NCBI GenBank assembly: GCA_910586665.1
Contig: CAJUIX010000037.1
Span: 1-13,235 of the forward strand
Length of the DNA: 13,235 bases
Reading direction: 5' to 3'
Source of the DNA: an uncultured Duncaniella sp.
Lineage (GTDB): Bacteria > Bacteroidota > Bacteroidia > Bacteroidales > Muribaculaceae
The notes under the pieces are model-generated. The model saw only the letters and a list, made by a program, of their open reading frames with translations, was not told the DNA's origin and ran no database searches. Each line of letters begins with the position of its first letter. The stretch's first letter is position 1. Both the position numbers and the translations under genes were made by a program. Shown one piece after another: positions 6,482 to 13,235 of the stretch.

Positions 6482-9400
6482 ATGATTAAGGGAAAAAGTA
6501 TAATACTATCAGTAAGCTGTGGGCTGCTGATGCTCCCTAATGCTGCAACAGCATCAGAAAATGCCCAACTGTCGCCGATAACGGTTGAGAGTACTGCACC
6601 GGCAGGGCCGAAATTAAATGTAAAGGTAACAGGAACTGTCACCGATGCCGAGGGGGAGGCGCTTCCCGGAGCCACCGTGCTTATAGAGGGAACGAACCTT
6701 GCCGCCGTCACCGATATAGACGGACACTTTACTATCAATGTCAATAGTGAGAACCCCGTCCTGATTGTACATTATGTCGGTATGGTTCCCTATTCGCTTC
6801 TGCTGACGGCCGCCAACACTGCCACACCTCTTAAAATTGTCATGGAGACCAACACCACCATGATGGATGAGGTTGTCGTCACCGGCTACCAGAATCTCAA
6901 ACGCGAGAGTGCCACAGGTGCCTTTCAGCAGATTACTGCGAAGGACCTCGACACGAGATATATGTCGTCGCTTACTTCCAACCTCGAGGGCAAGGTGGCA
7001 GGTATGGTGGTCTACAATGACCAGATTCAGATTCGCGGTACAGGCACGCTAAAAGCCAACACCGAACCACTTGTTGTGGTCGACGGACTCCCCATTAACG
7101 GCACACTCTCCGACATCAACCCCTATGAAATCGAGAAAGTCACCATCCTGAAGGATGCCGCAGCCGCAGCCATCTACGGTGCGCGTGCCTCCAACGGTGT
7201 CATAGTTGTCACGACCAAGAAGGGAGTCAGCGAGAAACTCTCTATCGAGTTCAATGCTGACTTCACTGTCCACGAGAAGCGCAATTTTGATGACCTCGGC
7301 CTCTGCAACGCCTCCGAACTCATCGAACTTGAAGAGGCTAACTTCAACTGGATCAAGGAGCGTCCTTACGATTTCGACTATCTCTACAGCAGTTATAAGT
7401 CGAGAGGCGGTACATGGAATCCGCTCAACAAGCTCATGATGCGAAACCACCTCGGCGAGGTCAGCGACGCCGACTATAAGGCACAGGTAGCCCAGTGGAG
7501 AAACAATAGCTATATCAATGATTGGCAGGACTATATGGAACACACCCGCTTCGAGCAGAGATACAACCTCGCCATCCGCACCAAGGGTAAATATCTCAAC
7601 AACAACCTCGCAGTCAACTGGGACGGTGACAATACCTCATTCGTAGAGAGCTATGACAACCGCCTGTCGCTCCGCTACTTCGGTGATATTGACGCTGCGA
7701 GCTGGTTCAAGGCTTCTGTAGGCCTGCAACTCGACAATACCCGTCAGAAAGGCCGTTATTTCGACGGTTACGACTATACCAACTATGATGACCAGCCCGC
7801 CTATCTCTCATTTTACAACCCTGACGGTACTCCCTCACGCCTGCAATGCCGTGTCGACCTCAATGAGCCGAGTCTCAGCGACCCGCGTTTCGGTCTGAAG
7901 GACGAAGGCTTTGTCCCCGTCAACGAAATGCGCAGCAATGTCTCTAAGTATCGTGAGACATACACCCGCGGTTTCGTGCACCTCAATTTCTTCCCGCTCC
8001 CCGAACTGAAACTTTCGGGCATGTTCCAGTATGAGGATATCACCGCCAAGCGTGAGGACCTCCAGAGAGCCGACGCATATATCACCCGTCACAATTACAA
8101 CCTATTCACCTCCAACGGCAAGCATCTCCTGCCCGAGGGCGGCGTCATGAATGACCAGAACTGGGAAAGAAACTATTACACCTTCCGTGCCCAGGCCACC
8201 TATGACAAGACTCTGCTCGACAAGCATGAGATCAATGCCGTGGCCGGTTATGAATACCGCTATACCCGTGACCGCTATACCCAGAACCGTTACTGGGGCT
8301 ACGATGAGAAGACTCTCACCAATTCCAATGCCGTCATGAATTTCTATGACATAAGCAAGGCATCGTCGACCGACCTCGGTTCGATTTATAACTCCAATGT
8401 CTTCTTCATGTCATCGGACGTGGCCGATTTTGATGACCAGGAGCATAAATACATCTCTTATTATGCCACTGCCAACTACACCTATGACCACCGATTCAGC
8501 CTCTCGGGCAGCTACCGTATCGACCGTGCCGACCTCTTCGGTGCCGACAAGAAGTTTACCCGCCGTCCCCTTTGGTCAGCAGGTGCGAGCTGGAACATGC
8601 AGAACGAAAAATTTATGGAGTCGCTCACATGGCTTGACATGCTGAAGCCACGCGTCAGCTACGGTGTCACGGGTAACATAAATTCCAACTACTCCTCCTA
8701 CCTGACTGCCAAGATTTTCGTCCACGGTGAGACCGGCGACAAGTATGCCGAGATTAACACACCACCGAATGACCAGTTGCGCTGGGAAAAGACCAAGACC
8801 TTCAACGCAGGTATTGATTTCGCCTTCCTCGGCTACCGTATCAACGGCTCATTCGACTTTTATAACAAGGTGGGTAGCGACATTCTCAGCCTTGTGGACA
8901 CCGATCCGACCACAGGCTGGTCAAGCCTCAACATCAACAATGCCGGCACGCGGAACCGCGGCTTCGAACTTCAGCTCAACGGCGACATCATCCGTGCTTC
9001 GAAGCCTTCGCAGGTCGGTTTGAGGGCTGACCTCACTCTTGCTTACAATAATAATAAGGTGACAAGCATCAACCACGTCGCCACTGCCGGCTTCCGTGCA
9101 CTCGAATCGAGTGACTACAAGGAAGGCTATCCCGTCAACTCTATCTATTCCTATCGTTGGGACGGTGTGAGGTATGACGAGGACGGTTACCAGCACATAT
9201 ACTGGAAAAAGGCTGACGGAACCTCCAACTGTGACGACCTCACGTCGAAGACTTTCGAGGTCAGCGACGTGGTGTTCAGCGGCTCGCTCGACCCGAAATG
9301 GAGCGGCAGCTTCACTCCCTCAGTGACCTACCAGCGCTTCACACTCAGCGCTATGGCGGCTTTCTATCTCGGCCACTATTTCCGCCCTAACTTCTATAAA

Positions 9401-9793
9401 TGGTACTACACAAGCTCATACGGTAACTCGGCTTCGAAGGAATATCTCAATTACATCCGTGCCACACCCGAGCAGCGTGAGAACATGCTCGGCACAGGAG
9501 AGGTCATGAACAATGTCGAAATGTACTGGGACGATGTCCACAAGAGTGACCGCAACATCGCCAAGGCTGACTATCTCAAGCTTCGCAACATCGTGCTCAC
9601 CTACGATTTCTCCGACAATATTTGCAAGAAAATCGGTCTGAGCGGCCTCCGTCTGCGTGCGCAGATGAACAATGTGGCCACATGGGTGCGCAACAGCGAG
9701 GGCCTCGACCCCGAGCGCGTGGATGCCGAGACCGGCAAGTGGGATTTCGGCGCTCCCCGCAGCTATACATTCAGTATCAATGCCAATTTCTAA
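6482..9793 (+). CDS. SusC/RagA-family TonB-dependent outer-membrane transporter
   Basis: This 1103-residue beta-barrel imports a nutrient across the outer membrane, powered by TonB-ExbB-ExbD and gated by its SusD partner. The signal peptide spans about 1-24 (cut after NAATA). A carboxypeptidase-regulatory-like domain follows (about 47-122; GTVTDAEGEALPGATV). The TonB box is DEVVVTGY (129-136). The plug domain is about 141-250, with QIRGTGTL, PLVVVDGLPI, ILKDAAAAAIYGARASNGVI and VTTKKG. The barrel fills the rest and ends with a C-terminal Phe (SINANF), as expected for BamA-dependent insertion. The plug segment between GMVV and IQIRG is short compared with many SusC proteins. The susD-like gene follows by 18 bp. 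No FecI/FecR-type regulator lies upstream and there is no extra N-terminal signalling domain, so control probably acts at the promoter. Substrate is unknown. Confidence 0.95.
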   Translation: MIKGKSIILSVSCGLLMLPNAATASENAQLSPITVESTAPAGPKLNVKVTGTVTDAEGEALPGATVLIEGTNLAAVTDIDGHFTINVNSENPVLIVHYVGMVPYSLLLTAANTATPLKIVMETNTTMMDEVVVTGYQNLKRESATGAFQQITAKDLDTRYMSSLTSNLEGKVAGMVVYNDQIQIRGTGTLKANTEPLVVVDGLPINGTLSDINPYEIEKVTILKDAAAAAIYGARASNGVIVVTTKKGVSEKLSIEFNADFTVHEKRNFDDLGLCNASELIELEEANFNWIKERPYDFDYLYSSYKSRGGTWNPLNKLMMRNHLGEVSDADYKAQVAQWRNNSYINDWQDYMEHTRFEQRYNLAIRTKGKYLNNNLAVNWDGDNTSFVESYDNRLSLRYFGDIDAASWFKASVGLQLDNTRQKGRYFDGYDYTNYDDQPAYLSFYNPDGTPSRLQCRVDLNEPSLSDPRFGLKDEGFVPVNEMRSNVSKYRETYTRGFVHLNFFPLPELKLSGMFQYEDITAKREDLQRADAYITRHNYNLFTSNGKHLLPEGGVMNDQNWERNYYTFRAQATYDKTLLDKHEINAVAGYEYRYTRDRYTQNRYWGYDEKTLTNSNAVMNFYDISKASSTDLGSIYNSNVFFMSSDVADFDDQEHKYISYYATANYTYDHRFSLSGSYRIDRADLFGADKKFTRRPLWSAGASWNMQNEKFMESLTWLDMLKPRVSYGVTGNINSNYSSYLTAKIFVHGETGDKYAEINTPPNDQLRWEKTKTFNAGIDFAFLGYRINGSFDFYNKVGSDILSLVDTDPTTGWSSLNINNAGTRNRGFELQLNGDIIRASKPSQVGLRADLTLAYNNNKVTSINHVATAGFRALESSDYKEGYPVNSIYSYRWDGVRYDEDGYQHIYWKKADGTSNCDDLTSKTFEVSDVVFSGSLDPKWSGSFTPSVTYQRFTLSAMAAFYLGHYFRPNFYKWYYTSSYGNSASKEYLNYIRATPEQRENMLGTGEVMNNVEMYWDDVHKSDRNIAKADYLKLRNIVLTYDFSDNICKKIGLSGLRLRAQMNNVATWVRNSEGLDPERVDAETGKWDFGAPRSYTFSINANF

Positions 9794-9811
9794 TCTTCAA
9801 CACGACGAGTA

Positions 9812-11227
9812 ATGAGAAAATCAATATACATGCTGCCGCTGGCAGCGACACTGCTTGTAAGTTCGTGCGACATCGAGATGGTCCCCAAGGGGCAGACCAC
9901 ACTCGAGACCGCGCAGGAAGTCGAATACCTCCTCAACGCTATCGAGGTGAATGTCGACCCAGGTTCCGACCTCTCAGTAATTGTCAACGAAAGCTACGGA
10001 CAGGAGTTTACGACCGTCAGGGAGCTGATTGCCAACACCAATACGCTTACCTCTGTCTATCTGAGCTACAACGAGGGCCCCGACAGGGCGAATCTCACGA
10101 GGTCCGACAAGCGCTACAACTCGATTTACAGTGCTATCAACACCCTCAACGTGGCTCTCGGCAAGATTGACGCCGCGTCAGGCGACGAGGCTGTCAAGAC
10201 AAGGGTGAAGGCTGAGGCGCATATCAAGCGCGCCTATCTCCATTTTCTTGCCGCAAATGTCTATGCGAAGCAGTATGACGCGGCCACTGCCGCCAACAAC
10301 GGAGGTATCGCATACGTCACAGACTATGAAATGGACGTCAAGGAGCAGCTGCCTCTTGACCGCGTCTATGAGCTTATCCTCGAAGATCTCTCTGACGAGT
10401 ACATCTCACAGCTCCCCGACGAGGCTACAGTGGTCCGTTGCAGCAAGGCAACCGGCAATGCAATCAAGGCCCGCGTCCTCTTCCAGATGAAGCGCTATGC
10501 CGAGGCTATTCCTTATGCAGAAAAGGCTCTCGAACTGAATTCCGAGGTGGAGGACCGCTCCTATATGATGGAGGAATATGGCTGGTATCTTCTCCCGACA
10601 TCCCCCAACAACTATCTGTACATCTCGTCATCAGGCGAGAGCTGGTGGGTGCCCTTTGCCGACAACCTCTCGATTGAGACCGTGGCCAAGTTCGAGGACG
10701 GGGATTTCACTATCGACTATGGCTATTCAGGCTGGGCCGAAGAGGGTGAGGAAATCTGGAATCCGATGTATGGCGAGATGAACACCGGCATCGAGGGTTC
10801 TCTGAGCTTCACTGGCTATGACACATATAAGAATCCCTACGGTCTGACTGTGGAGCAGATTATGTATCTTGCCGCAGAGTGCTACATCCGCGACGGCAGT
10901 GCCGAGGGTGTGCAGAAAGGCATGGACATGGTCAACTATGTGCGCACCTTCCGCATAGACCCCGACAAATATGAGGAGTGGAGCGCATCGAGCGAGCATG
11001 AGGCTATGGCCTACCTCCAGCGTGCCAAGTTCATTGAGAATATTGCCACTGCTGAAAACTTCTTTGACCGTAAGCGTTGGAACACGGAGGCGGACTACAG
11101 GGAGACCATCACCCGCGAGCTTCCAGGTCTCGGCACCTACTCGATCTCACCCGAAAGCCCACTATGGGTGCTTCCCTTCCCTAACTCAGTTATTCTCAAC
11201 AATCCGACCTTCTCGCAGAACTATTGA
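9812..11227 (+). CDS. SusD/RagB-family surface lipoprotein
   Basis: This is the substrate-binding lid of the SusC-SusD pair, anchored to the outer leaflet of the outer membrane. The 471-residue protein has a lipoprotein signal peptide ending in LVSSC with Cys19, followed by acidic residues (DIE). The helical core carries the typical SusD features: SAINTLNVAL (107-116), the long helix AEAHIKRAYLHFLAANVYA (134-152), a TPR-like segment GNAIKARVLFQMKRYAEAI (215-233), LAAECYIRDG (353-362), the R.....EN....FFDRKRW region (404-423) and a C-terminal LPFPNSVILNNPTF (454-467). Family members are commonly somewhat longer, so the variable ligand-binding region is compact. It starts 18 bp after the susC-like stop and ends 12 bp before the tlpA-like gene. 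Ligand type cannot be deduced. Confidence 0.93.
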   Translation: MRKSIYMLPLAATLLVSSCDIEMVPKGQTTLETAQEVEYLLNAIEVNVDPGSDLSVIVNESYGQEFTTVRELIANTNTLTSVYLSYNEGPDRANLTRSDKRYNSIYSAINTLNVALGKIDAASGDEAVKTRVKAEAHIKRAYLHFLAANVYAKQYDAATAANNGGIAYVTDYEMDVKEQLPLDRVYELILEDLSDEYISQLPDEATVVRCSKATGNAIKARVLFQMKRYAEAIPYAEKALELNSEVEDRSYMMEEYGWYLLPTSPNNYLYISSSGESWWVPFADNLSIETVAKFEDGDFTIDYGYSGWAEEGEEIWNPMYGEMNTGIEGSLSFTGYDTYKNPYGLTVEQIMYLAAECYIRDGSAEGVQKGMDMVNYVRTFRIDPDKYEEWSASSEHEAMAYLQRAKFIENIATAENFFDRKRWNTEADYRETITRELPGLGTYSISPESPLWVLPFPNSVILNNPTFSQNY

Positions 11228-11239
11228 TTTCAGGCATAA

Positions 11240-12592
11240 ATGTTGAATGGTATATTTGTTGCAATCGCTTTGTCCCCGGCCCTTGTGGCCGGGGCACAAA
11301 GCCTCATCGTGCAGTTTGCCGATACTGCTGACTGCGCTAAGTCGGTGATTTCCTATGGCAACGGCAAAGGTCTTTCACGCTATGATGTGAAGGCCTACGG
11401 GCTGCCGGTCGACGAGAAGGGAGTCTTCACGACTGACTCCGTGCGCATGAACGACGGCATGGATTTCTGTCCGGCGTGGCTCTACATAGGCCGTGAGCGC
11501 CACAGTTTCATCTATCAGCCCGGCACTCCGCTCGAAATCAAGGTAGGGAAGGGTGGCACAGTCTCCTTTGAGGGGGCAAATGCTGCTGCGTCACGCTATT
11601 TCGACGACTATGAGAAGACTTTTGACTTTGATAATTATTATATCTACCCTCCAGAGAACGACACTGTGAGCATGGCTGAGAAGCAGAAGAGGCTCGACGC
11701 CGACTATGCGCGTATCCGCCCGCAGCTCGCATCGCTTCCCGAGGGGGATGTCCGCGATTTCCTGGCACAGCTCACCGAGGATGCCTATCTCAACTATTGC
11801 ATCCGATTCGCTGACAAGGAGCACGGCCGCGAGTTGCTGAAGAATGTCGACATGAATTCGTGGATAGGCCTCTACAACTATCTCCCCGCATGGGCTTTCG
11901 AGGCTGCTCTCCCTGAGCCGGATTATGATAAGGACATGACAGCCTGGGGCATACAGTATCTCGACTCTGTCAAGGCCAAGATTAGCGAACCGGCTGTGCG
12001 CGACAATCTGCTTGACGCCTGTGCCAAATATGTGCTCGCCTGGGGCAAGTGTCTCGATGTCGACGCCTTTTGGAATCCTCTTGTGGCTCTCGCAGGGGAG
12101 GGATCACCTGTGGTGAAGGAATATACTGACCTCGCCGCCTCGCTCAAGCACAACAAGGCCGGCGTCCAGGCGCCCGACTTCTCCTTCAAGGATCGCGACG
12201 GCAACAGCCACAAACTGAGCGATTATTTCGGCAAGCTCCTATATATCGACTGCTGGGCGAGCTGGTGCGGGCCGTGCCGCAAGGAGATTCCCCACATCGA
12301 GCGCCATTACAAGGAGCATTATAAGGACAACGACAAGATTTGCTTCATCAGCATCTCGGTCGACGAGGACCGCGATGCGTGGCTGCGCATAATCGACAAG
12401 GACAAGCCAGAGTGGCCGCAGTTTATTGCTTCGGGCGATGAATACAAGGCTCTCGCCAAGGCCTACGGCATCATGGGTATACCGCGCTTTATCCTTATCG
12501 CTGCCGACGGCACCATTGTCAACGCCGACGCCTTCCGTCCATCCGACGAAGACTTTCGCGATAAAATCGACAAGCTCCTAGGCGATAAGTAA
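11240..12592 (+). CDS. TlpA-like thioredoxin-fold protein with N-terminal domain
   Basis: The 450-residue protein has an N-terminal hydrophobic segment (about 4-19, cut after VAGA), a poorly conserved domain at about 25-305 and a C-terminal TlpA/ResA-like thioredoxin domain (about 308-450). The redox motif is WCGPC (342-346) in CWASWCGPC, and the cis-proline is Pro415 in MGIPRF. Such proteins are normally periplasmic or envelope thiol-disulfide reductases. The N-terminal half resembles the accessory domain of other Bacteroidota AhpC/TSA-TlpA proteins and I cannot give it a function. The start is fixed because the codon before ATG is TAA. The n-region (MLNG) has no Lys or Arg, which is unusual for a signal peptide. 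The signal codons also form a long hairpin. It is the third gene of the SusC-SusD operon, so it may act on disulfides of the imported substrate or of the transporter, which is inference. Confidence 0.88.
   Translation: MLNGIFVAIALSPALVAGAQSLIVQFADTADCAKSVISYGNGKGLSRYDVKAYGLPVDEKGVFTTDSVRMNDGMDFCPAWLYIGRERHSFIYQPGTPLEIKVGKGGTVSFEGANAAASRYFDDYEKTFDFDNYYIYPPENDTVSMAEKQKRLDADYARIRPQLASLPEGDVRDFLAQLTEDAYLNYCIRFADKEHGRELLKNVDMNSWIGLYNYLPAWAFEAALPEPDYDKDMTAWGIQYLDSVKAKISEPAVRDNLLDACAKYVLAWGKCLDVDAFWNPLVALAGEGSPVVKEYTDLAASLKHNKAGVQAPDFSFKDRDGNSHKLSDYFGKLLYIDCWASWCGPCRKEIPHIERHYKEHYKDNDKICFISISVDEDRDAWLRIIDKDKPEWPQFIASGDEYKALAKAYGIMGIPRFILIAADGTIVNADAFRPSDEDFRDKIDKLLGDK
11267..11302 (+). promoter_or_regulatory. 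15-bp hairpin inside the tlpA-like signal-peptide codons
   Basis: GCTTTGTCCCCGGCC (11267-11281) pairs with GGCCGGGG (11287-11294) and ACAAAGC (11296-11302) around the loop CTTGT, with a single bulged C at 11295. This 15-bp, GC-rich stem starts 27 bases after the tlpA-like A of ATG and 39 bases after the susD-like stop. It may protect the susC-susD mRNA from 3' decay, or slow translation of the third gene. No T-run follows, so it is not a normal intrinsic terminator. Confidence 0.75.
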
Positions 12593-12602
12593 GAGCTCGC
12601 AC

Positions 12603-12625
12603 GAAGGTCCTTCTTAACTTTTTGC
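12603..12625 (+). terminator. weak terminator-like hairpin after the tlpA-like gene
   Basis: GAAG (12603-12606) and CTTC (12610-12613) form a four-base stem with loop GTC. It is followed by TTAACTTTTT. The stem is weak and the T-run is offset by several bases. Position, 11 bp after the stop and before a new promoter, is what favours it. Confidence 0.25.
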
Positions 12626-12653
12626 AGTTTTTTAGCGATGTCGGGGGTGAAGG

Positions 12654-12685
12654 CTTGGAGAGTCGGGGAAAATTGATTACTTTTG
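12654..12685 (+). promoter_or_regulatory. promoter of the DUF3127 gene
   Basis: TACTTTTG at 12678-12685 is a full match to the Bacteroides -7 box TAnnTTTG. CTTG at 12654-12657, 20 bp upstream, matches three of four -33 bases. Transcription would begin near 12692, giving a leader of about 70 nt. It makes the DUF3127 gene a separate unit from the transporter operon. The rest of the 172-bp spacer shows nothing else recognisable. Confidence 0.55.
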
Positions 12686-12764
12686 TAGTCAGCCTTTGAC
12701 TTTTCGTGCATAGGTGCAGTAACCCTACATTCAGAAAAAATTCAAATCAGTTCGACATCCAATC

Positions 12765-13190
12765 ATGGAAGTAACAGGAAAAATCATAGTGGCGCTCCCC
12801 GAAGTGGGAGGCACTTCCCAGAAGGGAAACGCTTGGAAGAAACGTGAGTATGTCCTTGAGACCCAGGAGACTTATCCCCGCAAAGTGTTCTTCAACTTCT
12901 TCGGTGACCGTGTGGACCAGTATCCCCTCCAGGTCGGTCAGATGGTGAAAATCAGTTTTGACATCGACAGCCGCGAGTATAACGGCCGTTGGTATGTCGA
13001 GGTACGCGCCTGGAAGGCCGAGGATGCCAATGCAGCCGCGGCTGCTCCCGCTCCGGCTGCCTACGGTGCAGCTCCCGCGGCTTACGGCCCCGCACAGCAG
13101 ATGCCCCAGGGTTATGCTGCTCCCGCCGCAGCACCCGCGCCCCCGGTGCCCGACCTCACTCCGTCGCCTACCGATGACCTCCCCTTCTAA
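12765..13190 (+). CDS. DUF3127 protein with SSB-like C-terminal tail
   Basis: The 141-residue protein matches the DUF3127 family of Bacteroidota in residues 1-84 (MEVTGKII, KREYVLETQETYP, FDIDSREYNGRWYVEVRAW). The pattern of short strands suggests an OB-like fold. Residues 87-130 are a low-complexity Ala/Pro/Gly/Gln/Tyr linker including two PAAYG repeats. The protein ends in DDLPF (137-141), very like the acidic DDIPF tip by which single-stranded DNA binding protein recruits repair and replication partners. The architecture of fold, disordered linker and acidic tip therefore copies SSB, and a nucleic-acid or SSB-network role is inferred, not shown. It has its own promoter and no Shine-Dalgarno site. 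No terminator is visible in the last 45 bases of the window. Confidence 0.85.
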   Translation: MEVTGKIIVALPEVGGTSQKGNAWKKREYVLETQETYPRKVFFNFFGDRVDQYPLQVGQMVKISFDIDSREYNGRWYVEVRAWKAEDANAAAAAPAPAAYGAAPAAYGPAQQMPQGYAAPAAAPAPPVPDLTPSPTDDLPF

Positions 13191-13235
13191 GAAAGAGATT
13201 ATTGAAGAAAGAGAGAGACAGGCCGCGAATCGGAT

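Noticed and set aside
13021..13170. Ala/Pro-rich stretch as a possible frameshift or low-quality coding sequence
   Set aside because: Low-complexity linkers of this kind are usual before the acidic tail of SSB-like proteins, and the frame continues cleanly to DDLPF and a stop.

Overview
The window is chromosomal DNA from a member of the Bacteroidota, most likely order Bacteroidales and gut-associated. The evidence is the LpxC-FabZ fusion, a SusC/SusD pair, a DUF3127 protein, promoter-like boxes of the Bacteroides type (TTTG, then TAnnTTTG about 19 bp later) and the general lack of Shine-Dalgarno sites. Codon use is moderately GC-rich with AT-rich intergenic DNA, which would fit Muribaculaceae, but the family cannot be fixed from sequence alone.

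Bases 1-3501 hold the early lipid A operon on the + strand: promoter, lpxD, the lpxC-fabZ fusion and lpxA. These provide UDP-GlcNAc acylation, deacetylation and the second acylation, plus the fatty-acid dehydratase that competes for the same hydroxyacyl-ACP pool. A strong hairpin without a U-tract sits between fabZ and lpxA.

Bases 3558-5038 hold two co-directional, ATGA-coupled genes. The first is a secreted protein of the endonuclease I (EndA) family whose catalytic residues appear to be lost. The second is a small predicted lipoprotein that I cannot assign. This pair is the least ordinary part of the window.

Bases 5059-6094 hold two minus-strand genes: a five-helix Yip1-like membrane protein followed by smpB (trans-translation). 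They converge on the lipoprotein gene.

Bases 6095-6481 are an AT-rich divergent intergenic region. It carries a good Bacteroides-type promoter for the next operon, whose -7 box lies inside a perfect 12-bp inverted repeat.

Bases 6482-12592 hold a compact outer-membrane uptake operon: SusC/RagA TonB-dependent transporter, SusD-like surface lipoprotein and a TlpA-like thioredoxin-fold protein. Gaps are 18 and 12 bp. No glycoside hydrolase, peptidase, sigma factor or anti-sigma factor is in view, so the substrate is open. A long GC-rich hairpin is embedded in the signal-peptide codons of the TlpA-like gene.

Bases 12765-13190 hold a DUF3127 protein with its own promoter and a C-terminal DDLPF tail like that of single-stranded DNA binding protein. 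No tRNA, rRNA, CRISPR or insertion sequence was seen.
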